DNA of 64,000 bases from Paenibacillus aceris (GTDB lineage: Bacteria > Bacillota > Bacilli > Paenibacillales > NBRC-103111). This document shows, one piece after another, positions 1 through 7,346 of this stretch (position 1 is the first letter of the stretch; each line of letters starts with the position of its first letter). A model generated the notes under the pieces. It ran no database searches. It was not told the DNA's origin and saw nothing but the letters and a program-made list of their open reading frames with translations. Both the position numbers and the translations under genes were made by a program. The stretch covers positions 62,001-126,000 of the forward strand of contig NZ_JAGGKV010000011.1 of the NCBI RefSeq assembly GCF_017874035.1, written 5' to 3'.

Positions 1-881
1 GATTGAGGCAGGTAACCTTTGCGAACTGCCTTCAGAATGCCGTACGCAAAAGCTGCTGTCGCCGATGTTTCCGTATAGGAGCTCGGATCGTCGAGAAGCG
101 TATGCCACATGCCGTCGGCAGCCTGCAATTCTGCAAGCTTTGCCGCTTGCTGCTCCAAAGCGGAAAGAAGCAGCCACTCCACCGGCTTCGGAAGTTCAAT
201 CATTTCCAAATAATCAACGAGTCCGGCTGTGTACCACGAATTGCCTCGAGCCCATAGCGCTTCTGCAAAGTGGTGACGACCGTTAAAGGTCCAACCGTGA
301 AACAGCAGTCCCGTGCGGCGGTCAGTCAAATATTTGAGATGCAGCAGGAACTGATACACGCTTTCATCGATATACGACTCTTCATTCAGCAGCAAACCCA
401 TGCGGCATACGAATAAGACGGTCATATAAAGCGTGTCATCCCATACCTCGCCTTCATTCAGTTGTCCCGAAACGACGTGCTGGATTCCGCCTTCTTCTGT
501 ACGCGGCATTTCCTTTACTGCATACGCTGCCCACTCGCGGCAAAGCGCCATATAATCCTCACGTCCCGTTTCTTCGGCGAGAAAGCTTAGCGTCAGCATC
601 GGACACATGGTATTTACATTTTTGGAAGGAAGCCCTTCGACAATTCTGCGATCAAACCACTCAATTAAATATTGCTTGATATCAGGATTTTGGGTTTTAC
701 GGTAATACAAATAAAGCGAGAATAAACCGACACCCTGCGGCCACTCCCAGTTTTCCATGGAAATAATGCCAATCGGACAGCTTTCTTCTACGGCACCGCC
801 TTGCAGATGCTTCAGCTTACCGATCACTTTTTCAATTAATGCATGAACTTCGTTTTTGTCAAAATCAATCGTTTGTTTCAT
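1..881 (-). CDS. GH105 unsaturated rhamnogalacturonyl hydrolase-like protein (3' end outside window)
   Basis: The frame is open from an ATG at 881 down to base 1, so the C-terminus is missing. My translation begins MKQTIDFDKNEVHALIEKV. It carries an aspartate pair in VWDDTLYMT near residues 148-149, where the catalytic Asp of YteR/YesR lies. Further on are HGWTFNGRHHFA and LWARGNSWY, matching the HGW and WARGN segments of the (alpha/alpha)6 GH88/GH105 fold. Family members act in the cytoplasm and release 4,5-unsaturated uronate from disaccharides made by pectate or rhamnogalacturonan lyases. The start overlaps the upstream stop codon by one base (TAATG), so translation is probably coupled. 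The substrate could be another unsaturated uronide. Confidence 0.85.
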   Translation of the reverse strand, partial: MKQTIDFDKNEVHALIEKVIGKLKHLQGGAVEESCPIGIISMENWEWPQGVGLFSLYLYYRKTQNPDIKQYLIEWFDRRIVEGLPSKNVNTMCPMLTLSFLAEETGREDYMALCREWAAYAVKEMPRTEEGGIQHVVSGQLNEGEVWDDTLYMTVLFVCRMGLLLNEESYIDESVYQFLLHLKYLTDRRTGLLFHGWTFNGRHHFAEALWARGNSWYTAGLVDYLEMIELPKPVEWLLLSALEQQAAKLAELQAADGMWHTLLDDPSSYTETSATAAFAYGILKAVRKGYLPQ

Positions 882-2668
882 TACATGTCACCGCTTTCCA
901 TTTGATGAGGATCGAGCGTCAGCCAGGCAAGCTGCTTCTCGAACTCGTACAATCGGGTATTTCTTATCTCCATGTAGGCTTCCCGAGGCACTTCACCGTC
1001 TTTATGCGAGCTTTCGTCTATGCGCAGCCCGGCTGCCAGCGAGGCGGCTTCGTCGAAGCCCCTAACCCCGTCAGCATAATAAATAGCCCAACCGCTCTCT
1101 AGTCTCGCCTGCTGAAGCAGCTGCGTCTCGCCTGTGTAAAGCAGTTGTCGCAAGCGAAGCGTATTGCCGTCCTGCACCTTCTGGAGCTGAGGCAGTTGAC
1201 GAGATTGTCCGCCATACCTGATACCGGAGAGCGGGGCGATCAACACCGCCGAATCGGGATATTGCAGAATCGTCCATTCCCTGCCGTCAGCACCTAATGC
1301 AACACCTGTGTTCCCATTCCAATCTGGCACGACCCACTCATCGGCAATTTCGCACGCTTCATTATGCAATCTGCTCATACTGCGAACAGCAAGAACAACA
1401 TGGTCATTCTGCACGGAGCGCAGCTGCACATCCGGATACCAAGTCTCTTGGAATAAGGCGGGTCCCAAGTAAGCAGATGCGTAGCTGGCCGGATGTGTAC
1501 GCTCTTTTTCGCCATCATGAACATGCCAGCGAAGGTATGACACCTGATGTCCAAGCACGGCCAGCGATACCGGATACGATTGCCAGCCCAAGCCCCATGT
1601 CGGCCATTGATACGAGCCGGCAACGACAGGGAAACGGTTGATGCTGCCGATTCTTCCCGTTATACCGATCCAGGTATGCGCATAGCGATCATCCATCACG
1701 CGTTCCAATCGTTTCCGCTGTGCAGGCAGCTCGGGAGCAGGCTCTGCCCGCTGCAACTTCTCCTCGAACAACCAATAATAGACACCTCCATCTAAACTGC
1801 TCAACGTTTCCGATAAGGTCTCCGGATCGCAATCCACACCCGAGATTCGCCACATCAGACTTTTCGGATGCAAATTGCCTTCAACATTATAGCTGCGAAT
1901 CGTTGGCACGAACTCGCATCCGCCATGGAACCTCACGTAATCGATCAAGTCATCCATCACGCTGGATAACTTCATTCGCAGTTCCGTATGGGATGTCTGC
2001 AGCGAAATCATGGCAATACGAAGCGCATTCATGATAATTTGAATATAGATCAGGCTCAGATTCTCTCCCCAGCCCCAACCGCGGTGCGACGTATAGTCCA
2101 GCCAGCGATTGAAAAAATCAATGCTCGTTTGTTCATGCTCCGGCAGCGAGCAAATTTTTGAGATGGCTAGCAGCAATGCTCCATCGCTTACAATTTTATT
2201 CGAATAGTACAGAATCGGCTGCTTCAGCTCATGTGCAAACCAGCTAGCACCGCGTTCCAGCATCAGATCGAGCAGCGCGCGCTGGTCCTCAGGTATACGG
2301 TCTCCCCCTAACAACCGAAGGACGACCAGCGGCATAAGAATAAAGAACGCCGCATTGGAGTCATTGAGCCTCGTTTCTTCCCGATACCAGCGAAATGCCC
2401 CATATTGCGGACTGGTTGGATCGTCCGTCAGCTGCAGCTCGGCCAGCGCACTGAGAATGCGCATCCTCTCCGACTCACCTGGCACACCGAGAACTGTAGC
2501 CACTGCATAATAAGCTGCAGTCGAACGACCATCGTGCGCTTCCATAACCTTGGAAGCCTCCGCCGTATGACCAGGCTTTCCTGCATTTACAAGTCCGTCT
2601 TCTATTCGAAGCTTGCAGCCATATTGGTTCCACAGGTTCTGCCACAACTGCTCAGTCTGCTTATGCAT
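881..2668 (-). CDS. Conserved-looking 595-aa protein of unknown function in the esterase/GH105 operon
   Basis: I do not recognise this family with confidence. There is no signal peptide or membrane segment, so it is probably cytoplasmic. The N-terminal ~300 residues are rich in amphipathic helices (for example SNAAFFILMPLVVLRLLGG and the GWGWGENLSLIYIQII stretch near residue 195), as in alpha/alpha-toroid enzymes. From about residue 340 the chain is rich in W, Y and G and looks like beta-sandwich (WIGITGRIGSINRFPVV, WPTWGLGWQSYPVSLAVLG). That order resembles a heparinase- or hyaluronate-lyase-like layout but is only suggestive. It starts 34 nt after the SGNH esterase and overlaps the GH105 start, so all three are probably one operon acting on the same oligosaccharide. 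A glycoside hydrolase or lyase role is inference. Confidence 0.6.
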   Translation of the reverse strand: MHKQTEQLWQNLWNQYGCKLRIEDGLVNAGKPGHTAEASKVMEAHDGRSTAAYYAVATVLGVPGESERMRILSALAELQLTDDPTSPQYGAFRWYREETRLNDSNAAFFILMPLVVLRLLGGDRIPEDQRALLDLMLERGASWFAHELKQPILYYSNKIVSDGALLLAISKICSLPEHEQTSIDFFNRWLDYTSHRGWGWGENLSLIYIQIIMNALRIAMISLQTSHTELRMKLSSVMDDLIDYVRFHGGCEFVPTIRSYNVEGNLHPKSLMWRISGVDCDPETLSETLSSLDGGVYYWLFEEKLQRAEPAPELPAQRKRLERVMDDRYAHTWIGITGRIGSINRFPVVAGSYQWPTWGLGWQSYPVSLAVLGHQVSYLRWHVHDGEKERTHPASYASAYLGPALFQETWYPDVQLRSVQNDHVVLAVRSMSRLHNEACEIADEWVVPDWNGNTGVALGADGREWTILQYPDSAVLIAPLSGIRYGGQSRQLPQLQKVQDGNTLRLRQLLYTGETQLLQQARLESGWAIYYADGVRGFDEAASLAAGLRIDESSHKDGEVPREAYMEIRNTRLYEFEKQLAWLTLDPHQMESGDM

Positions 2669-2702
2669 CTTCTACGTCAACTCCATTCTGGGTTCACTTT
2701 CT

Positions 2703-3317
2703 TCAATTACCATTAAATAAAAGGTGTTGAACACCCTTGGCCGTAACGGCTAGACTTCCTTCTGCTATCGGATGAATGCTGTCTGGTACCCATCGATGAA
2801 ACTGATCCGGGTCTTCGTTTAATATTGAATGCCAAGCTGCGAAATGATCGATCAATGATAATTGTCTTTCCTTAGCAACCGAACGGTAAACATCGTAATA
2901 ATCATTAAAGATCGGTCTTACATCAAGAGAACCTCCAACCGGAGGATTCATCGTCATAAGTACGATATCGCACCACGGGTTGATCTCCAATATGCTGTCG
3001 ATCATCGCTTCCAATCGGCTCCTGCATTGCTCGAGCGTGGTTTCATACGGCAAGTACGCATCGTTGATCGCAAATTCGATAAACACCATATCAGGCTTAT
3101 GAGCGAGAACTTTTTCAGATAGGTTGTCCATGCCCCATTGCGACCACATGGCGGCTTTTGCGCTATTAATGACAGTGGCAAGCCCAGGGTAATGTTCCGC
3201 AAGTTGAGCATTCAGATCCTCCACCCAGGCTGCTCCGTCAGTTAAACTTGTTCCGTACGTTACAATACACTGGTTTTTGCCGTCTTTTAGATTGCGTATC
3301 GTCTGAAGATTTGGCAT
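2703..3317 (-). CDS. SGNH/GDSL-type esterase (probable sugar deacetylase)
   Basis: Small SGNH hydrolase of about 204 aa. Block I reads TYGTSLTDG, so the nucleophile Ser is present but the usual GDS is GTS. Block III is FAINDAY and block V is DSIHP, supplying the catalytic Asp and His. No signal peptide is present. The start is set at MPNLQTIRN because AGGAGG at 3325-3330 lies 7 nt upstream; a longer frame from 3338 has no such site. It is the first gene of the esterase, 595-aa protein and GH105 operon. Next to GH105 its likely job is removing acetyl groups from imported pectic oligosaccharides, as for rhamnogalacturonan acetylesterases; the exact substrate is inference. A dyad operator and promoter lie upstream. 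Confidence 0.82.
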   Translation of the reverse strand: MPNLQTIRNLKDGKNQCIVTYGTSLTDGAAWVEDLNAQLAEHYPGLATVINSAKAAMWSQWGMDNLSEKVLAHKPDMVFIEFAINDAYLPYETTLEQCRSRLEAMIDSILEINPWCDIVLMTMNPPVGGSLDVRPIFNDYYDVYRSVAKERQLSLIDHFAAWHSILNEDPDQFHRWVPDSIHPIAEGSLAVTAKGVQHLLFNGN

Positions 3318-3393
3318 CGATTTGCCTCCTATATTCAATCGCGTTGGCTACATCCACTTGTACAAGCTAACATGTTGGATTGAATGCCAGCTA

Positions 3394-3437
3394 AATGTAG
3401 CGTCGAACGCCATTGTATTGCAATTGCCAATAATTCG
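3394..3437 (-). promoter_or_regulatory. Promoter with overlapping dyad operator for the esterase operon
   Basis: On the minus strand TTGCAA (3418-3423) and TACATT (3394-3399) are separated by exactly 18 nt. A CGAATTATTGGCAATTGC element (up to 3437) overlaps the -35. It is the same arrangement as at 7155-7198 and 16052-16095. The predicted transcript starts near 3387, about 70 nt before the esterase ATG. Confidence 0.6.
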
Positions 3438-3486
3438 TTCAAGCTTCACACGCAAAACAATCAACGCCTCCGATCTATTGCAAAAC

Positions 3487-3502
3487 GATTATCAATAATT
3501 CG
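3487..3502 (-). promoter_or_regulatory. Second, upstream copy of the dyad operator
   Basis: GATTATCAATAATTCG contains the perfect dyad ATTAT-CA-ATAAT. It lies 65 bp upstream of the copy that overlaps the esterase promoter. It has no correctly spaced -10 of its own, so it is probably an auxiliary regulator site. Confidence 0.5.
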
Positions 3503-3567
3503 GGGGTGATAAGATTAGTCTTTTCCGTTGATTTAGAACTAAGACAACTTCTCCTTTACAACAGTGC

Positions 3568-3580
3568 GTAAGCGCTTAAC
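3568..3580. promoter_or_regulatory. LacI/CcpA-type palindrome
   Basis: GTAAGCGCTTAAC is a near-palindrome centred on CG, of the kind bound by LacI-family proteins such as CcpA. It matches the cre consensus only partly. It lies between the solute-binding protein terminator and the esterase promoter. Confidence 0.35.
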
Positions 3581-3588
3581 TGATCATC

Positions 3589-3633
3589 AAAAAGCAAAGG
3601 GGGTCCCCAATGTAAAGACTCCCTTTGCTTTTG
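3589..3633 (-). terminator. Rho-independent terminator of the LplBCA-type transporter operon
   Basis: A long inverted repeat (AAAAGCAAAGGG at 3589-3603 against CCCTTTGCTTTT at 3621-3632) starts 18 nt past the solute-binding protein stop codon. Its arms end in A/T runs. Confidence 0.75.
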
Positions 3634-3650
3634 CAAAACTAATCTAACAA

Positions 3651-5228
3651 TTATTTTTTCACTTGTGCATACATTTCATTGGCTTCTTTAGCCAACTGCT
3701 CTCCGCCTTGTGTATTCCACTGCTTCACGAAATCGTCAAAAGCAGATACTGGCTTCGCGCCGGAAACGATGGAGATGAATGTTTCATTTTTCAACTTTAA
3801 TAGATCTGCCCAGTATTTGGAGGAGGATGGCATTACATCCGGCTTACCGAACAAGTCAACTTTAGGCATATTGAATTGTTGGGACTTTTCAACAACGACC
3901 GGATTCCATTTATCCGTAATTTCGGCAGCAAATTGACGAGTGAACGGGTTGAAGGAAGCGCCGTCCCCAAGCCCCATACCATAGCGCTTATCCAAGTTAT
4001 CATTAGGAGCCAGCAGCTTGATTCCGCCTTCTTGCTTCTTGGCAGCGTCTTTGAAATCCCAATCTGTACCTTGTTTACCTAGTCCCAAATCCGTGAAGCC
4101 CTGATCGCTCATATTGACCACTTCAAGAATCTCCATGATCTTCTTCATTTTCTCAGGCTGCTTCTCCAGCTGTTTACCGAAAGCAATGATATTACCTGCT
4201 GCGCCCCACGCCCAGTCACCTTGGCCTCCTGGTCCTTTAGGCAGCGGAGCAATCTCTACTTTCGCTTCTGGATTTGTTTTCTTCGCTAAACTAATCATGG
4301 AGCTTGCGTTGCTTTCGTCTGTATCCAGAGCACCGCCGTAATCATAGTAAGCCAGCTTGCCGGCGATAAATTTCTCTTTGTAATCTTTACCCGTCACGAA
4401 GTCTGGATCCACATAACCTTTCTTGTACCAATCCGCCAATGTCGTTAATGCTGCCTTAACCTCAGGCTGAACAGCGCCGCTAACGACTTTACCGTCCTTC
4501 AGCATCCATTGCGGAGGCGTTACACCGTACGCAGGGAAAATTTGTTTGAACAAGCCGAACCATTGATTGCCTGGCGCTCCGGAGGAGATGCCATATACGC
4601 CAATTTTCTTCAGTGCTTCAAAGGCAACTGTCATTTCATCAATTGTTGCCGGGATTTTATCAATGCCCGCTTTTTTCAGCAAATCTGTTCGCCATTCAGC
4701 TTTGGCATTAAAGCGACCGCTAGGATAGAACGTCGTGACGCCGTAGTTTTTACCGCTAAAGAGCGAATAGAACCATGCTTGCGGCGCATCTTTATCAAGG
4801 GCTGCTTTATACTTCGGCATTGTTTTCGCAATCGTATCAACCGGCACTTCCGCAAGCAAGCCTTGGGAAGCATACTTCTGCAAGCTGACAGGGTCGAGTA
4901 CCATCATGACGTCCGGAATATCGCCGCCGCCGAGTGTAACTTGCTGTTTCTGGGCATAATCAGCAGCAGCAATCATATATGGTTTAATTTTAATGTTGAA
5001 CTTCTCTTCCAAATACTTTTGACCGTATGAGTTTTCCTCCGTCAATTGCGGAACCATCCAGCTAATTGTAAGCGGCCCAGCAGGTGCTGCTGATGTAGCA
5101 GGCTTGGTGCTGGCTTGAGAAGATGCGGATGGCGTATCGGCAGAATTGCCGCAGCCCGTGAGTGCGATTGATGATAAGAATAGAGCGCTAACTCCTACTG
5201 AAATTGTCTTTACAAAAACTTTTTTCAT
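3651..5228 (-). CDS. Extracellular sugar-binding lipoprotein of an LplABC-type ABC transporter
   Basis: This 525-aa protein has a lipoprotein signal (MKKVFVKTISVGVSALFLSS, lipobox LTGC near residue 26) followed by an Ala/Ser/Thr-rich linker. The rest has the layout of the large (about 500 aa) family-1 solute-binding proteins such as LplA/YtcQ: TISWMVPQLTEENSYGQ at the start and repeated GGAxDTDES and WAWGAAGNIIAFG segments typical of substrate-cleft walls. It is anchored outside the membrane and should hand an oligosaccharide to the two permeases transcribed just before it. A stem-loop separates it from the permeases and a terminator follows. No ATPase is encoded nearby; such importers commonly share an MsmX-type ATPase encoded elsewhere. 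Confidence 0.9.
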   Translation of the reverse strand: MKKVFVKTISVGVSALFLSSIALTGCGNSADTPSASSQASTKPATSAAPAGPLTISWMVPQLTEENSYGQKYLEEKFNIKIKPYMIAAADYAQKQQVTLGGGDIPDVMMVLDPVSLQKYASQGLLAEVPVDTIAKTMPKYKAALDKDAPQAWFYSLFSGKNYGVTTFYPSGRFNAKAEWRTDLLKKAGIDKIPATIDEMTVAFEALKKIGVYGISSGAPGNQWFGLFKQIFPAYGVTPPQWMLKDGKVVSGAVQPEVKAALTTLADWYKKGYVDPDFVTGKDYKEKFIAGKLAYYDYGGALDTDESNASSMISLAKKTNPEAKVEIAPLPKGPGGQGDWAWGAAGNIIAFGKQLEKQPEKMKKIMEILEVVNMSDQGFTDLGLGKQGTDWDFKDAAKKQEGGIKLLAPNDNLDKRYGMGLGDGASFNPFTRQFAAEITDKWNPVVVEKSQQFNMPKVDLFGKPDVMPSSSKYWADLLKLKNETFISIVSGAKPVSAFDDFVKQWNTQGGEQLAKEANEMYAQVKK

Positions 5229-5271
5229 TTGTGAGACCTCCTCAATGAAATAACTTATCTATGATTATTTG

Positions 5272-5296
5272 GGATTCCTATTTATTAGGAGAATCC
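5272..5296 (-). other. Intercistronic stem-loop
   Basis: GGATTCCTA and TAGGAGAATCC form a hairpin with a TTTAT loop between the second permease and the solute-binding protein gene. It has no T-run. It may act as an mRNA-processing or stabilising stem that favours the binding-protein message; that role is inferred from position only. Confidence 0.4.
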
Positions 5297-5330
5297 GTTT
5301 AACCGAAGCAAAATGAGTCCGCTTAACAAT

Positions 5331-6206
5331 TTAGCCTTTGACAGAACCCAGCATGATCCCCTTGACAAAGAATCGCTGAAGGAACGGATAGACGAGCAAG
5401 ATGGGCAGTGTAACCACCATAATCGTTGCTGATTTTAGCGTGACAGGTGTGTATAAATCCATCTCTCTTCCAGGGTCGATCAATAAGGAAGTATTCGCAT
5501 CGTTCAGCACTGTTCTGCGAAGAAACATCTGAACCACCTCATACTTAGGTCCTGTTGTATAGATCATGGCATCGAACCAAGAATTCCAATGGAACACTGC
5601 AGCCCATAAACCGACAACAGCAATCACAGGCATCGATAAGGGCAGTACAATTCGTGTGAAAATGGTAAACTCACTGGCGCCATCAATCTTCGCCGATTCA
5701 AGCAGCTCTGAATGAATCGATTGCATAAAGTTGCGCATGACCATGACGTTGAACCCACCCACGGCAGGAGGCAAAATAAGCGCCCATACCGTATTGATCA
5801 AGCCTAAGTTTTTAACTAAGAGATAGGTCGGAATCATCCCGCCGGTAAACATCAGGCTTATGACCAGCAATAAGGAAAGTAATTTACGATGCGGAAACGT
5901 GCGAATCGATAAGGGATACGCCATCATTGCCGTAAGTAATACAAGTGAGATTACCCCGAGTACAGTTCTCAATATCGTATTCCCGTACGCTCGGTACAAA
6001 TCCGGATTGCTAAGTATTTTCTTAAGCGGGTCGAGGTTGAGCTCTGTCGGGAAAAAATGTAATCCAGGTAAGTTCGCTGTATGCGGTGAGCTTAAGGAAT
6101 ACGTTAATACGTTCATTAACGGGTATAGCGTGCTAAGTGCGAGCAACAATAAGAAGCATGTATTGACAACATCAAAGAGCTTCTCTCCGGCTGTTCTGCG
6201 AATCAT
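5331..6206 (-). CDS. Carbohydrate ABC transporter permease (LplC/YtcP type)
   Basis: Inner-membrane permease of about 291 aa with six hydrophobic segments. The EAA loop reads ESAKIDGASEFTIFTRIVLPLSMPV near residue 190, the contact point for the ATPase. The N-terminus (MIRRTAGEKLFDVVNTCF) and the C-terminus (FLQRFFVKGIMLGSVKG) are typical of the YtcP/LplC subgroup that partners large solute-binding proteins. The start is placed at 6206 because AGGAGG lies 8 nt upstream; the frame extends 18 nt further without a better site. It follows the first permease by 11 nt and precedes the binding protein. It forms the translocation channel with the preceding gene product. Confidence 0.92.
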   Translation of the reverse strand: MIRRTAGEKLFDVVNTCFLLLLALSTLYPLMNVLTYSLSSPHTANLPGLHFFPTELNLDPLKKILSNPDLYRAYGNTILRTVLGVISLVLLTAMMAYPLSIRTFPHRKLLSLLLVISLMFTGGMIPTYLLVKNLGLINTVWALILPPAVGGFNVMVMRNFMQSIHSELLESAKIDGASEFTIFTRIVLPLSMPVIAVVGLWAAVFHWNSWFDAMIYTTGPKYEVVQMFLRRTVLNDANTSLLIDPGREMDLYTPVTLKSATIMVVTLPILLVYPFLQRFFVKGIMLGSVKG

Positions 6207-6217
6207 GTGCGTACCTC

Positions 6218-7120
6218 CTACCATAGACCTTGATCTTTATCGTAAAGCTTCACTAATCGATTAGCCGTAAATACAAGGATGAAACCGACCACCGAAGTGA
6301 AAAAGCCTGCAGCTGTCCCCAGCTCATAATCCATAGCCACCAGCTTACGAAGCACGAAGGTATCGAGAATATCTGCAACTCCCATCGTCGGCGCTGTCGT
6401 CAAATTATAAATTTGATCAAAGCCTACGTTCAGGAAGTTCCCGATGCTAAGCAGCAGCATCGTAATGATGGTTGGCATAAGGGAAGGAATCGTAATATTT
6501 TTGACTTGATGCCATCGGCTTGCGCCATCCACAATGGCTGCTTCATACAAGCTCGGATCGATGCCAGCCAATGCGGCAAAATAAATAATCGAGCTCCAAC
6601 CAACGGTTGCCCAAATATCCGAGAGAACGACGAGACCGTAAAACTTGTTCGGATCAGCGACCCAATTGATGGGTTCGAAGCCGAGCATCTTTATTATCTC
6701 ATTCATGGCACCGTCTGCGCTAAGAAAAGTAAACAGCAAACTGGCGAGAATGACCCACGAGAAAAAATGCGGTAAATATGTCACTGTCTGGATCGTTCGT
6801 TTGAACCACGATTTGCGAACCTCATTTAATAATAAGGCCAGAACAATTGGTGCCGGAAATACGAAAACATACTTTAGAATTGCAATCACTGCGGTATTCC
6901 GAAGAGCTGATAGAAAACCCGGGCCATTAATCAGCTGTTTATAATGATCCAATCCAGCCCACGGACTTGCCCAAATGCCTTCCAGAACTCTGTAATCTTT
7001 GAAAGCGAGCAGTAAGCCGTAAATCGGCACGTATCGAAATAAAAGAAATACCAGAAAGCCCGGGAGGAACATGATGATCAATGCCCTGTGTGTTTTGTAG
7101 GATTTCAGCAGTTCGCTCAA
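6218..7120 (-). CDS. Carbohydrate ABC transporter permease (LplB/YteP type), TTG start
   Basis: First gene of the transporter operon, with six transmembrane segments and the EAA loop YEAAIVDGASRWHQVKNITIPSLMPT near residue 190. The MFLPGFLVFLLFRYVPIYG start of the first membrane helix is typical of LplB/YteP. I start it at TTG 7120 because AGGAGGGG (7126-7133) is 5 nt upstream, and because the inferred promoter (-10 at 7155-7160) would lie inside the gene if the ATG at 7174 were used. The ATG at 7174 has no ribosome binding site. It pairs with the next permease to import an oligosaccharide delivered by the lipoprotein. Confidence 0.88.
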   Translation of the reverse strand: MSELLKSYKTHRALIIMFLPGFLVFLLFRYVPIYGLLLAFKDYRVLEGIWASPWAGLDHYKQLINGPGFLSALRNTAVIAILKYVFVFPAPIVLALLLNEVRKSWFKRTIQTVTYLPHFFSWVILASLLFTFLSADGAMNEIIKMLGFEPINWVADPNKFYGLVVLSDIWATVGWSSIIYFAALAGIDPSLYEAAIVDGASRWHQVKNITIPSLMPTIITMLLLSIGNFLNVGFDQIYNLTTAPTMGVADILDTFVLRKLVAMDYELGTAAGFFTSVVGFILVFTANRLVKLYDKDQGLW

Positions 7121-7154
7121 ATCGACCCCTCCTTTTGTTGTTTGATCTGCACTC

Positions 7155-7198
7155 ACTGTAACGCCGGTATCCATTTCAATGCAATTACCATTAATTCG
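7155..7198 (-). promoter_or_regulatory. Promoter and dyad operator of the LplBCA-type transporter operon
   Basis: TTGCAT (7179-7184) and TACAGT (7155-7160) lie 18 nt apart on the minus strand. The operator TGCAATTACCATTAATTCG (7180-7198) abuts the -35. The predicted start site near 7148 gives a 28-nt leader before the TTG start codon. Confidence 0.6.
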
Positions 7199-7275
7199 AT
7201 TGCGTCAATCAAGCGTTTGTCGTGGCTCAGCCAGCGTAATTGACAGGTCGTTATCCGTTTTTCGGCGTGTATTTC

Positions 7276-7289
7276 TGAAAGCGTTGACA
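7276..7289 (+). promoter_or_regulatory. cre site (CcpA operator) overlapping the regulator's -35 box
   Basis: TGAAAGCGTTGACA fits the cre consensus TGWAANCGNTNWCA at every position. Its last six bases are the -35 box of the regulator promoter, so CcpA binding should repress the regulator when glucose is present. Confidence 0.7.
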
Positions 7290-7312
7290 TAAAATTGATG
7301 TGCATTTAAGAT
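7284..7312 (+). promoter_or_regulatory. SigA-type promoter of the AraC-type regulator gene
   Basis: TTGACA (7284-7289), a 17-nt spacer, then TAAGAT (7307-7312). The predicted start near 7319 is 28 nt before the first ATG. It is divergent from the transporter promoter. Confidence 0.7.
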
Positions 7313-7346
7313 AGACTCAACATTAACATTCAGTCATGGAAGAGAA

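Noticed and set aside
2704..2719. CAATTACCATTAA, identical to the core of the operator at 7180
   Set aside because: It overlaps the end of the esterase coding sequence and has no TTGCAA -35 or -10 in register, so it is probably coincidence, though a weak internal site cannot be excluded.
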